In this document: piece after piece, positions 17,337 through 25,584 of the stretch
Layout of the letters: each line of letters starts with the position of its first letter
Numbering within the stretch: the stretch's first letter is position 1
Assembly (NCBI GenBank): GCA_026552855.1
Contig: JAPMTX010000140.1
Span: 1-55,119, forward strand
Direction of reading: 5' to 3'
Length of the DNA: 55,119 bases
Source: Candidatus Methanoperedens sp.
GTDB lineage: Archaea > Halobacteriota > Methanosarcinia > Methanosarcinales > Methanoperedenaceae
The notes under the pieces: generated by a model
Told to the model about the DNA's origin: nothing
What the model saw: the letters and a program-made list of their open reading frames with translations, nothing else
Databases searched by the model: none
Position numbers and translations under genes: made by a program

Positions 17337-18452
17337 ATGAAAAAGATGATTATTACCTGGGTTCTTTTCGCGGCAATCATATTAATTAGCGGGTGCACGG
17401 ATACTGAAGAAAAACCTTCTGGAACCACACAAATACCAAATTCCCAGCCAGCAGGAAATCTTCCTGCAAATGTATCTGTCAACAGGGTTGAAACACCTGC
17501 TGGAGCAGTTCGATTAGAAAATTATGACGGTCAATTTTTCTCAATAAATAAGCCCGCTGGCTGGGAGGTTATTCCAGCCGGTTCATGCTCCACTTTCTCT
17601 TTCCTGATAAGGGATAAAAATACGCCCGGAAGTCAGATTTTTTACTTCGGTGAAGTCGGTCCTGTTTATTTAACCAGGGAGCAAAAGGTGGTCGATAAAC
17701 AATATATGGACATGGGTGGATATCCAATAACCTGGTATGAAATGCCTGTTGTTGATCCGCTTACACCTGAAAACTTTCTCAAGCAGTTTCATTTAATCGC
17801 GCAAACAAACATGGCAAAAAATTTCATGCAGCAGATACCCGAACTTAAGAATGTCGAAATAATATCTTCAAATAAAGCACAATCAATTCTCCAGGGAGAT
17901 ACAAAGATAGTACGGGCTTTATTCATACAGAACGGAAAAACGAATGAAGGGTTATTTTATGTCACAGTTACGCCATTGCTGCCATCCTCAGGTTATCCCG
18001 CGGGCGGCATTGGTTATGCATTTTCCTTTATCGGCATCTCTGCTGAAAAAGACGATTTCAAGAACATGCAGGATAAACTGACAGAAAGCATCGGGAGCTT
18101 TTCACTTTCACAGGCTTATGTGAACAATTGTCTCCAGCAGCAAGCGCAGACTACTCAAGGTATTCTGAAAGCAGGGAAAACTCTTTCAGAAACCTCGGAT
18201 ATAATAATGAGTTCGTGGGAAAACAGGAACAGGGTTGATGATATCCTCTCTGAAAAAAGAAGCGATGTTATACTGGGAAAAGACAGGGTTTATAACCCTG
18301 CCACGGCAGAGGTCTTTGAAGTTCCAAACGGGTTTTATGATGATTATAACATTAACAGGCAAAAATACGACATGAACAACCTGCAGCGGTTGCCGGATAA
18401 CGACTGGAACCTCTGGACCTCTTCTGTGATAGATGGCAGTAAAATACATTAG
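17337..18452 (+). CDS. Secreted lipoprotein of unknown function
   Basis: A 371-residue exported protein. The N terminus is a signal peptide with the lipobox-like LISGC around Cys19, followed by a Thr/Pro/Asn-rich linker, so it is probably lipid-anchored outside the membrane. The mature part contains a region (about 65-260) resembling bacterial PsbP/PrsW-like stress lipoproteins only in general layout, and I do not assign a family. A TATA-like AAAATATAATTA at about 17317-17328 lies close to the ATG, suggesting a short or absent leader. Confidence 0.75.
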   Translation: MKKMIITWVLFAAIILISGCTDTEEKPSGTTQIPNSQPAGNLPANVSVNRVETPAGAVRLENYDGQFFSINKPAGWEVIPAGSCSTFSFLIRDKNTPGSQIFYFGEVGPVYLTREQKVVDKQYMDMGGYPITWYEMPVVDPLTPENFLKQFHLIAQTNMAKNFMQQIPELKNVEIISSNKAQSILQGDTKIVRALFIQNGKTNEGLFYVTVTPLLPSSGYPAGGIGYAFSFIGISAEKDDFKNMQDKLTESIGSFSLSQAYVNNCLQQQAQTTQGILKAGKTLSETSDIIMSSWENRNRVDDILSEKRSDVILGKDRVYNPATAEVFEVPNGFYDDYNINRQKYDMNNLQRLPDNDWNLWTSSVIDGSKIH

Positions 18453-18465
18453 AGAACGTAAAAAA

Positions 18466-18768
18466 TTAGATATTGGATAGCAGCACAAGCCCTCTGTCCG
18501 TAAGCCTGTAGGTATCTCCTTCGATCTTGATGTAATTCCCTTTTATCAGGAAGTCGGTCTGGAAATTGAGTATGGCGTCGTTCACGCTCACTTCCTTTTG
18601 CAGCTCACTCTTTTTTTTCCCGAACACGCCGATGGCTTTGATCATCTTCCTCCGCACCGGGTGTTCCAGCGCCTTGACCATGAGCTCGTGGTCTGCGACC
18701 TTTGCCTCCCGCACAGAGGGGCGGCGCTCAAGCATGGCTTCAAGTTCTTCGTCGCTTATTTCCGGCAT
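18466..18768 (-). CDS. Winged-helix DNA-binding protein
   Basis: A 100-residue probable transcription regulator. After an acidic N-terminal helix comes an ArsR-like winged helix: ALEHPVRRKMIKAIG as helix 1, a recognition helix region, and a wing ending YIKIEGDTYRLTDRG. No metal-binding cysteines are seen. It lies 16 bases after the dodecin gene and in the same direction, so the two probably form an operon. Target genes unknown. Confidence 0.8.
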   Translation of the reverse strand: MPEISDEELEAMLERRPSVREAKVADHELMVKALEHPVRRKMIKAIGVFGKKKSELQKEVSVNDAILNFQTDFLIKGNYIKIEGDTYRLTDRGLVLLSNI

Positions 18769-18784
18769 GTCTGTTTTTCAACCC

Positions 18785-18994
18785 TCACTCAAGGAACATC
18801 TCCACCCTGCAGAGGTAAGCAGCTATCTTATTATCCTCGATCTTTATATCGAAGTCCTTGATAGTCGCTTTTGTGATCTTACCTTTCTGCTTGAATATCG
18901 GAAGTTTTGATGCATCCTCTATCGCGTTTTTCGCTGCCAGTTCCCAGCTCTCAGGGGATGAGCCGACTGTATCGATTATTTTTACGAACGGCAT
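18785..18994 (-). CDS. Dodecin-like flavin-binding protein
   Basis: A 69-residue protein matching the dodecin family, which assembles into hollow dodecamers storing or sequestering flavins. The signature is GSSPESWELAAKNAIEDA (about 11-28) after the first strand VKIIDTVG, then two further strands. The tryptophan that stacks on the flavin is present. It is upstream of the winged-helix gene, which may be co-transcribed. Confidence 0.87.
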   Translation of the reverse strand: MPFVKIIDTVGSSPESWELAAKNAIEDASKLPIFKQKGKITKATIKDFDIKIEDNKIAAYLCRVEMFLE

Positions 18995-19078
18995 TTTTAA
19001 TCACTGGGGTATGTTGGGTTTTTAGAGTAATAACATTATGTGTTCGCAGATAGATAATTAGGATTAAGGAGCAAATCC

Positions 19079-19393
19079 ATGAGGACTATGGGAGATATAC
19101 CAGAAAATATACCCATCATAACTCAAGAGATGATGGAGAAAACCACAACAGAGATCGCTAAAAGGAACACTGGTGAAAAAGAATCACCAATGAGAGGCAT
19201 CAAAGATATTAAATGCCCTTCATGTGGAGATAATACAATGAGCTATGCAGATGACCTGGCTTTTGACGTTATCCTGAGCGGTGAAAGAATAGTAATACCA
19301 AACCTCACAGGTCTGAAATGCTCAAAATGCGGTGAAGCAGCCTTTGATGCAAGTTCTACTAAAATAATCGATTCGTTAAATTTGATGACGTAA
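19079..19393 (+). CDS. YgiT/MqsA-type zinc finger protein
   Basis: A 104-residue protein whose C-terminal half has the two paired cysteines of the YgiT-type zinc finger (IKCPSCG near 42-48 and LKCSKCG near 80-86) around a beta-rich segment. In bacteria such domains occur in antitoxins of the MqsA type, but here no C-terminal HTH and no adjacent toxin gene are visible, so a toxin-antitoxin role is not supported. It converges with the next Zn-ribbon gene with three bases between them. Confidence 0.72.
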   Translation: MRTMGDIPENIPIITQEMMEKTTTEIAKRNTGEKESPMRGIKDIKCPSCGDNTMSYADDLAFDVILSGERIVIPNLTGLKCSKCGEAAFDASSTKIIDSLNLMT

Positions 19394-19396
19394 AGC

Positions 19397-19741
19397 TCAA
19401 TACCCACCCGACTTTAGGAAATCATCCGCAAGGTTCTTCCTTATGTTAATCCTGCTCTCGTCCACGACCTCGGTGAACTTGATGACCTTCTGGGCTTTCC
19501 GCTCGTTTTCAGGGCAGCCGCTGCACTCGTAGATATAATGCAGGTATCCGGTCTTGAAATCCTCAACCGTCTGTTTATGGGAGTACGCGGTGCCGCAGTT
19601 GGGGCATTTGCCAACTCTGGGAACCAGTTCACTGCATTCCTGGCACTCATGCACCCAGACCTCAATAATGTTGTTGAGCCTATCCACAGCCGTCAGCTTG
19701 AATTCAGTCTTCTTTTTTTTGGGTTCCTCCAAAAGAATCAC
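19397..19741 (-). CDS. Zinc-ribbon protein, unknown function
   Basis: A 114-residue protein with CQEC, CPNC and a later CSGC motif, indicating at least one structural zinc site. The N terminus is lysine-rich and the C terminus helical. It has no recognisable catalytic domain. The stop is just beyond that of the convergent YgiT-type gene. A nucleic-acid or protein-binding adaptor role would be typical, but this is inference. Confidence 0.7.
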   Translation of the reverse strand: MILLEEPKKKKTEFKLTAVDRLNNIIEVWVHECQECSELVPRVGKCPNCGTAYSHKQTVEDFKTGYLHYIYECSGCPENERKAQKVIKFTEVVDESRINIRKNLADDFLKSGGY

Positions 19742-19819
19742 CCTGTTTTGGTATATCCACTATATCAAAATAAAGATGAAAAATAAGTAAGCCAGCTTCA
19801 TAGAAAATAAAAAAAGGGC

Positions 19820-19894
19820 TTACTTGCTTTTCTTCTTATTCTCGCGGTTCTTTTTGATTCTTTCCATTTCTGCCGGACCGATTACGCCGCCCAT
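19820..19894 (-). CDS. Microprotein, 24 aa, lysine-rich
   Basis: A short frame with a good ribosome binding site (AGGTGA followed by five bases, then ATG). The product starts MGGVIGPAEMERI and continues with a highly basic tail of Lys, Arg and Asn. Below the size normally annotated. The position of the ribosome binding site and the clear stop just before an AT-rich tract support translation. Function unknown; binding to nucleic acid or the ribosome would suit the charge. Confidence 0.5.
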   Translation of the reverse strand: MGGVIGPAEMERIKKNRENKKKSK

Positions 19895-19972
19895 TATTAT
19901 CACCTTTAAGGCATAAGGTATTTCTTCTTATTAATTGTTTTGGTTCGATTTTCGGATGGCTGGCATTGAAGG

Positions 19973-20143
19973 TTAGCACCAAGGAATCCAACGTGACATA
20001 AGCTGCATATTACTACAGGACGCCGGTAATAAATATTTATAGATTGCATACAATACCATAATTAGTATGGCTATCCCTACTATCAACACTACTATTGTTA
20101 TAAGGTTCGGGTCTCCATTCTTGTTTCTTATAAAGCTCTTCAC
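19973..20143 (-). CDS. Small single-pass membrane protein, 56 aa
   Basis: Starts at a GTG with GAGGTG located seven bases upstream. The peptide begins VKSFIRNKNGDP, then has one strongly hydrophobic helix (about residues 14-35, rich in Ile, Val and Leu) and a short tail with aromatic residues and cysteines. The basic N terminus suggests the tail is outside. An inverted repeat with a TATA-like core lies about 20 bases upstream of the start. No family recognised. Confidence 0.55.
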   Translation of the reverse strand: MKSFIRNKNGDPNLITIVVLIVGIAILIMVLYAIYKYLLPASCSNMQLMSRWIPWC

Positions 20144-20163
20144 CTTCAGTCACCTCTATTTAT

Positions 20164-20189
20164 AGATATATTATAGGTGTAATATATCT
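20164..20189. promoter_or_regulatory. Perfect 10-bp inverted repeat, possible operator
   Basis: AGATATATTA and TAATATATCT flank a six-base spacer (TAGGTG). It overlaps the likely TATA region of the small membrane protein gene that starts at 20143 on the minus strand. A repressor bound here would block promoter access; alternatively the palindrome is simply an AT-rich promoter feature. Confidence 0.4.
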
Positions 20190-20303
20190 TATGGTAGCCA
20201 GGTCTATCGGAAGATATAGTGGTGTTTTTTCAGGGAGGCATGCGCTCTCAAGACAGAGAAAGTACACACGTAAGGATTTTATATCGTGCCGGATCCCTGT
20301 TTC

Positions 20304-21548
20304 TCATTTTCTCGATTTTAGACTCAAAGCCCTGGCAGCAAGCATGGAGCCGCCATAAGGCATAACAATAATTTTTGCCGCCTCGCCGTGTTTTTGAAGC
20401 GATTCTCCCAGGGCATCCTGCAGAGTCGCTGGAATGAAATATGCTTTCCTTACCATCTCGTCCGGCAGCGAAGATACAAGGTAAAGGTCGACCCTTTTTG
20501 ATAAAGCCGCGATAAGGGCTGCCTTGTGAGCGCCCATAACGAACCCGCATTTGAACTTCTCGATCGCTTCATCCCTGTTCAGGTTCAGCCACTCCTCGTA
20601 TACACGGTTCCCGCACCCTTCCCTGCACTCTGCGACCAGGATTATAGAACCGCCGTCTTTGACCGCGTTCCTGGCATGCTCAAGCGCTTTGTGCGACTGG
20701 AATATATTGATGTCCTTTGGGTAGCCGCCCGGGGAAACGATAGCAATATCAGCAGGTTCTACCTTAACTTTGGATATCCTGTCAAGGAATTCAACGCCTT
20801 TTCTGTGCGCTTCTATATAATCTCCTGCTGCGGCATATACGACCTCCTTCCTCTCGTTCAATACCACGTTCAGGATAAAATCAATGCCAGCCATGGCGGC
20901 TGCCTCTTCGATATCTTCCCTTACAGGGCTGTCAAGCCTTCCAGCGGAGGATCTCGGGTCAAGCATCAGGGCGTGATTGGCATCGATGCTCCTCTTTGAG
21001 GAAACCGCAGGAAGAACGGATTTTGCGCCGCCAGAGTAACCCGCATAGTAATGGAATTCGATAGTCCCTGTGCATATCACAATATCGGCATTAACAACAG
21101 GTCTGAAGACATCTACAGGCGTGCCCCTCGTTGTAGTGCCCAGGTAAACGCAATTATTTACATCGTGTTCTATGCTCTTTATTTTGCCATATAACTCCCC
21201 TAATATGGCTTTCTTCTCCTCCTCTGTCTGTTTCCTGTGGATTCCAAGTCCGAATATTACGGTGATATCCTCTATCCCGCCCATTTTCAACTCGGATATC
21301 AGGAGCGGAAGCAGTTTGGCTGTAGGCGTGGGGCGGGTTGCATCGCTGACGATTATTACCGCATTTTTGCCCTGTTTTGCGATATCCGACAGGCGCATGC
21401 TTCCTACAGGGGTGCTGATGGCTCTCTCTATCTCTCTTGCTTCATCAATAGCGGTTCTTATTTTATCAGGTTTTAGGACATTTACTTTGTAATTTGCGGG
21501 TATATCGACTGAGGTCTCTGTATTCCCGAACGGCAGATGGTATAACAC
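20304..21548 (-). CDS. larA: LarA-family nickel-pincer racemase homologue
   Basis: Homologue of lactate racemase LarA, whose members interconvert 2-hydroxyacids with a nickel-pincer nucleotide cofactor. The 414-residue protein has the LarA N-terminal domain with SDATRPTPTAKLLP, a central HYYAGYSGGAKSVLPAVSS (the lysine in GGAK is the cofactor attachment position in LarA), and a C-terminal domain with SPGGYPKDIN. The cofactor genes larB, larC and larE are not in the window. The start is a GTG. Substrate may differ from lactate: LarA paralogues act on several hydroxyacids. Confidence 0.88.
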   Translation of the reverse strand: MLYHLPFGNTETSVDIPANYKVNVLKPDKIRTAIDEAREIERAISTPVGSMRLSDIAKQGKNAVIIVSDATRPTPTAKLLPLLISELKMGGIEDITVIFGLGIHRKQTEEEKKAILGELYGKIKSIEHDVNNCVYLGTTTRGTPVDVFRPVVNADIVICTGTIEFHYYAGYSGGAKSVLPAVSSKRSIDANHALMLDPRSSAGRLDSPVREDIEEAAAMAGIDFILNVVLNERKEVVYAAAGDYIEAHRKGVEFLDRISKVKVEPADIAIVSPGGYPKDINIFQSHKALEHARNAVKDGGSIILVAECREGCGNRVYEEWLNLNRDEAIEKFKCGFVMGAHKAALIAALSKRVDLYLVSSLPDEMVRKAYFIPATLQDALGESLQKHGEAAKIIVMPYGGSMLAARALSLKSRK

Positions 21549-21603
21549 ATCATGCTTGAATGCATAAAAATAACTTATATTTTTGGATTGACTGTAGCTA
21601 AAA

Positions 21604-21834
21604 TCATTTCTTTTTTATTTCATTTTGTTTACTGTCCCTGGCATACTTTCTCTTAAAAAAGAAATATAATGTCGTTAATACCACAGCCAGAACCGCTGCT
21701 ACCGCCAGGTCAGATGTTTTGTAATCTTCCCCTCTCATAACATATTTTCTCATCAGCGAACTGGCTGTGATGAAAAGCGCAAATAAGAAAACAACGACCG
21801 CTTCAGATATTTCTTTTATAATCGATTTCGACAT
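21604..21834 (-). CDS. Small membrane protein (two helices)
   Basis: A 76-residue protein with two hydrophobic segments (about 10-27 and 42-60) and a basic C-terminal tail (KRKYARDSKQNEIKKK). The overall look is PsiE-like, but it is short and I would not assign that name. It lies between the frameshifted gene upstream and larA downstream, all on the minus strand. Confidence 0.6.
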   Translation of the reverse strand: MSKSIIKEISEAVVVFLFALFITASSLMRKYVMRGEDYKTSDLAVAAVLAVVLTTLYFFFKRKYARDSKQNEIKKK

Positions 21835-21844
21835 CGCATAGCCT

Positions 21845-22374
21845 CTACCTTACAATCGTTTTTACAAATTCTTTTTCACTTATATTAGATTTGATAACGA
21901 TAATATAATAACCGGGTAAATAAGCCTCTTTTGTCTCTATAAGTTCGCTGTAAACGAAATCGTTGCTCTCGAATGCGATGCTATCGACCAATTCAGATCT
22001 CTCGGTATTATTCACTTTTACATCAAAGTATGATCCGTTGAACCCCTTTGAAGCCAGCAGGGTTTTGTATTCCCCGAATGCCCGGTTCGCTTTTTGTTTT
22101 TCCTTATAATAGAATGAAGCGATGTAGATTCTTTCTTTATATTCGCGCGAATACTTTTCGTTATACCCGGCAGGTTCATAAAACTGCCAGTCGTAATTCT
22201 CCCAGGGGGCATAGACCGCTAACTTGTCGTCTACCTCGTATCCCCCCTGAAAATCAAGGCGTACATCGGGATTTGTTCGCTTTTGGGACCGATTGAGAGA
22301 GAATCTATAATAACGGGGATAGATACAATAGCGATTATAATAACCAGCAGGGCAAGCTTCAGTTTTTTATGCAC
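21845..22374 (-). pseudogene. Frameshifted membrane-anchored protein gene
   Basis: Two overlapping minus-strand frames read as one protein. The first starts at a GTG (22374), has one membrane helix (LALLVIIIAIVSIPVII) and a short linker (GPKSEQIP), then hits a stop. From about 22280 a second frame continues with a soluble domain of about 140 residues (YAPWENYDWQFYEPAGY, ERIYIASFYY, ending EFVKTIVR). The shift lies between about 22230 and 22285, where there is a run of six G residues. Either a true inactivating indel or a sequencing error. Family not recognised. Confidence 0.65.
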
Positions 22375-22559
22375 AGGCTTATTATTTCATTCAGAAATAA
22401 ATAAGTAAAGCCTAAAGAACTGATACTCCAAATTCATCCTTATTTTTTACAATCACCCCATCCTTTAAAAAAAGCCTCTTCACAATCACATTTAGATAAA
22501 GCTAAGAAAAACAAAAATAAGATTATATATGGAATGAGCCTGAAAAGAGGAAATCGATT

Positions 22560-23032
22560 ATGGATGCTACAGTAAAAGCCATAGAAACGACGGGAACGAT
22601 TGATGCTCAGCACCGGCTTCTTTTAGACGAACCGCTACCTGTTGCATGCCCAACAAAGGTTCGCGTCATTATTCTGTTGCCTGAAGAAGCTGATATTAAT
22701 GAGAAGGAGTGGCTCTATGCAGCCGCCTCCAACCCCGCTTTTGATTTCCAACCCTATTGGCCCGCATCGCCACGTCATTCTGGCATTTATCGCCAGTAGA
22801 ATAGTAACTGGCATAGTAACTGGCAACGACTTACTGGAAACCGATGTTGTATTGGACTCAAGCCCATACGGATTTTAATGTAACTGGTTTGCATGTATCC
22901 TCCACACTTCGATTGCATCGGCTTATGACTGTTACGACTGCACTTATCAGGCGTGAGTTGGGAGAGTTAACACCCCGGATGGAGGATGAAGCGGTTGAAA
23001 GGTTGCATAAATTATTTGGTTTAAAGAGTTAA
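22560..23032 (+). pseudogene. Collapsed MazEF-like toxin-antitoxin locus
   Basis: Three reading frames carry pieces of one module. 22560 onward encodes an antitoxin N terminus (TGTIDAQHRLLLDEPLP, VRVIILLPEEADINEKEW) up to NPAFDF. The next bases, in another frame, are the middle of a PemK/MazF-like toxin (SNPIGPHRHVILAFI, LLETDVVLDSSP). A further frameshift near 22865 leads into the toxin C terminus (VSSTLRLHRLMTVTTALI, RRELGEL). So the antitoxin tail and toxin head are deleted, and a 12-bp tandem duplication (ATAGTAACTGGC twice, 22801-22824) sits in the toxin. The locus is almost certainly inactive. Confidence 0.75.
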
Positions 23033-23042
23033 ACTCCTGCAT

Positions 23043-23360
23043 ATGGATAGGGCAGAAGAAATCAAACTACAATACAAACGGCTCAGGAGTGAATATGGCG
23101 AGCTATACGATGAAGTACTGCAAATCTTATTCCGAAATGATCCCATCGGAATTAATTTCGAAATCAATACTGACGAGTACGAGCCAGAAGTTAGCACGAT
23201 TCTTCCACGACTGATAGAAGCGCACTCGGTAGAGGACTTGCAGAAAATAATCCACCAGGAATTTATCCGATGGTTCAGTGCCGATATCGCAGGCTCAAGG
23301 GCAAAATATGCCAGGATTGCCCAGGAGGTATGGGGTGCTTATAAGAAACACGCGGTCTAA
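23043..23360 (+). CDS. Hypothetical soluble protein
   Basis: A 105-residue acidic, helical protein with no family I can name. It starts 10 bases after the toxin remnant and shares its direction, so it may once have belonged to the same defence or TA cluster. Such companion genes of about 100 residues with EYxELYDEV-like N termini occur beside toxin genes in archaeal genomes, but that is an impression rather than a match. No signal peptide or metal motif. Confidence 0.6.
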   Translation: MDRAEEIKLQYKRLRSEYGELYDEVLQILFRNDPIGINFEINTDEYEPEVSTILPRLIEAHSVEDLQKIIHQEFIRWFSADIAGSRAKYARIAQEVWGAYKKHAV

Positions 23361-23424
23361 CATCATGAAGTAATTTAAAATATTTGTGGAAACCCTTTTA
23401 ACTCCACAAAATCATTTCTATATA

Positions 23425-23787
23425 ATGTTCGATAAAGAGGAATTTAATCGCTGGATTGCTCAAGCCTCTGATACTTTAAACTCCGCCAGAATGGATTATT
23501 CAACAAAAAGCTATAACTGGTGTTGCTTTAAGGCACAGCAGGCTGCTGAGTACGCTGTTAAAGGGCTCCTAAAGGGACTTGGGGTATCAGCATACGATCT
23601 TTCAATACAAACTCTGACAACCTGTGCCAGAACCTTGGACAGGCATTATGTACCGGCGCGTTATCCAGATGCCTTTACCGAGGGCAGTCCTTTCGAATTT
23701 TATGATGATAGAACTGCACTTGATGCTCTGGATTGTGCTGAAAAGATTTGCAATTTTTGCCTCACTAATGGAAAGAAATATGAATGA
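23425..23787 (+). CDS. HEPN domain toxin
   Basis: HEPN proteins are helical RNases that usually act as toxins and are paired with MNT nucleotidyltransferase antitoxins. From the Met at 23425 the protein has 120 residues, with the typical early helix YNWCCFKAQQAAEYAVKGLL and an RTLDRH motif (Arg69-x4-His74) that fits the RX4-6H catalytic signature. The longer frame starts at 23386 but adds a poorly fitting N terminus. It overlaps the MNT gene by eight bases, which is the classic arrangement. Confidence 0.85.
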   Translation: MFDKEEFNRWIAQASDTLNSARMDYSTKSYNWCCFKAQQAAEYAVKGLLKGLGVSAYDLSIQTLTTCARTLDRHYVPARYPDAFTEGSPFEFYDDRTALDALDCAEKICNFCLTNGKKYE

Positions 23788-24229
23788 AGCAACTGATATT
23801 TTAAAAGAATACTCAAAGGTACTATCCTCCAAGCTCGGAAAATTTACAGGCATACTCTATGGCTCAATGGCAAGGGGAGATTATAATCTCTGGAGCGATA
23901 TCGATTTTCTCGTAATTTCTGATGAACTTCCAGAGAATCCTTTAAAAAAGCTTGAGTTCCTCTACTCGCTTACGGAGATACCTATCGAGGTTAAGGGATA
24001 TACAAGAAACGAGTTTCTTAAAATGGTAGAAAAAAGGAACCCCATCGCGCTTGATGCCCTTGTAGAGGGGAAGGTTATCGTGGATGATGGCTTCTGGGAA
24101 ATAGCTAAATATAAGTTCGAGGAGACCAAAAAGAAGTATGAGCTTATAAAAGAGGATAAGCACTGGATATCCCTGAGTATGAAAAGAAATTTTTTAAAAG
24201 ATCGAGGAAAAGTATCAGCTACGGGTTGA
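23780..24229 (+). CDS. MNT-type nucleotidyltransferase antitoxin
   Basis: Minimal nucleotidyltransferase that neutralises HEPN toxins, in studied cases by adding AMP to the toxin. The 149-residue protein carries the GSX10DXD signature exactly: Gly28-Ser29 in LYGSMARGDYN and Asp40/Asp42 in WSDIDFLVIS. The C-terminal half is helical and charged. Start chosen at the Met overlapping the HEPN stop; a longer upstream frame exists but runs through the HEPN gene. An intact pair, in contrast to the broken locus just upstream. Confidence 0.87.
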   Translation: MNEATDILKEYSKVLSSKLGKFTGILYGSMARGDYNLWSDIDFLVISDELPENPLKKLEFLYSLTEIPIEVKGYTRNEFLKMVEKRNPIALDALVEGKVIVDDGFWEIAKYKFEETKKKYELIKEDKHWISLSMKRNFLKDRGKVSATG

Positions 24230-24252
24230 TAAAATCTAGCTTATTGATGATT

Positions 24253-25578
24253 TTACCCGCTCCCTCCCACCACCGCCTTCCTCACCAGCACATGCGGCGA
24301 CCCGTCGCTCACAGGCACAAGCTGCCCCGCCTTCCCGCACCTGCCTGAGTTCATCTCCAGGTCATTCCCCACCGCAGCAACGTTATTCAGTATCTCAAGC
24401 GTGTACCCCGATAATGAGACATCCCGCAGGGGCGTGGTAATCTCTCCGTTCTCCACCATGTACCCGCGCTCGGCATTGAACTGGAACACGCCCTCGCCCG
24501 GGTTGACCTGCCCGCCGCGCGAGCCTTTCAGGTATATCCCGTCCTTCAATTCACCCAGCATTTCCTCGAATTTCATCTCCCCGTTGCCTATGAAGGTATT
24601 GCTCATCCTGATAACAGGTCGGGAATAGCCCTGGGCGCGGGAGTTCCTGCTCTCGCCGCCGAGAATGCCCGCGGTCTCTCTTGAATGGAGGTACGATCTC
24701 AGCACGCCGTCCTGTATAAGCGCCGTTCTCTTCGATTCAGCGCCTTCGTCGTCGAAGGGATAGTACCCGAATTCGTGAAGGGAGGGATCATCGTAAGCCG
24801 TAACAAGAGGGGACGCTATCTGCGTGCCGATCTTATCTGTGAGTATGGAGTTGCCCTCAAGCACGTGATCAGCCTCCACGGCATGACCGACTGCCTCATG
24901 AATGAAAACGCCTGCAAGCTCCTGGTCAAGTACCACAGGGTAGGTGCCGCCTTTCGGTGTCTTTGCTGAGAGGAGTTCAATAGCGGTATTTGCGGCTTTA
25001 TGAGCCAGTCCGAACGCATCATACTGCTTAAATATCTCAAACCCTGAAACCCCGAACCTGCTCTCCCTGCCGATCTGGTAAATGCCTTCAGACATAGCAA
25101 CTGCACTGATCGCAAAACCTGTCCTGTTCAGCGTATATTCTGAATCCAACCCTTCTGAGCTTGTGTACCTGACTGTAGTAAGAGACTCAGAGTAGATGGC
25201 GCTTGTGCTCTTGATACCATCCACCCGCGCGGTTTTTTCGATCTCAGCAAGTAGTTTCACCTTATCCTCAATTGGGATGTCCCTGGGATTCTCCTTTACC
25301 TCAGGAAGATTGCGCAGCGTCGGTCTCTCAATGGGCGCAAGCTTGATAGGATTCCTGTGGCTCCTTGTCCCTGCTGCCTCTGCAAGCCTTTTAGCAGAGG
25401 TGACGGCATCATCAAGCTTCTCAGGATTATCCTGGGAAACGAAGCCCCATGTGCCCCCGCTCAGGACGCGCACAGCCGCGCCGCTTGAGAAGTTGTTTGA
25501 GACCTCCCGTATCTCGCCGTTGTCAAGGATAACGGCTGTGCTGATGCTCTTTATAATACGGGTGTCATAAAAATCCAT
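24253..25578 (-). CDS. tldD: TldD-type zinc metalloprotease
   Basis: Catalytic subunit of the TldD/TldE protease, which in bacteria degrades small or modified peptides. The 441 residues include VVLDQELAGVFIHEAVGHA with the HExxxH zinc motif and VEADHVLEG, followed by the family landmarks YPFDDEGAESKRT, RAQGYSRPVIRMSNTF and a C-terminal half with NNVAAVGNDLEMN. TldE (PmbA) is not adjacent in this window. It follows lonB by six bases, so the two proteolysis genes are co-transcribed. Confidence 0.94.
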   Translation of the reverse strand: MDFYDTRIIKSISTAVILDNGEIREVSNNFSSGAAVRVLSGGTWGFVSQDNPEKLDDAVTSAKRLAEAAGTRSHRNPIKLAPIERPTLRNLPEVKENPRDIPIEDKVKLLAEIEKTARVDGIKSTSAIYSESLTTVRYTSSEGLDSEYTLNRTGFAISAVAMSEGIYQIGRESRFGVSGFEIFKQYDAFGLAHKAANTAIELLSAKTPKGGTYPVVLDQELAGVFIHEAVGHAVEADHVLEGNSILTDKIGTQIASPLVTAYDDPSLHEFGYYPFDDEGAESKRTALIQDGVLRSYLHSRETAGILGGESRNSRAQGYSRPVIRMSNTFIGNGEMKFEEMLGELKDGIYLKGSRGGQVNPGEGVFQFNAERGYMVENGEITTPLRDVSLSGYTLEILNNVAAVGNDLEMNSGRCGKAGQLVPVSDGSPHVLVRKAVVGGSG

Positions 25579-25584
25579 GGGCTC

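Noticed and set aside
19079-19393. MqsA-type antitoxin of a toxin-antitoxin pair
   Set aside because: The zinc finger is present, but there is no C-terminal HTH and no adjacent toxin gene.
20238-20370. Plus-strand small frame after GGGAGGC near 20238
   Set aside because: The ribosome-binding-like sequence is one base from the ATG and the frame runs antisense into larA.
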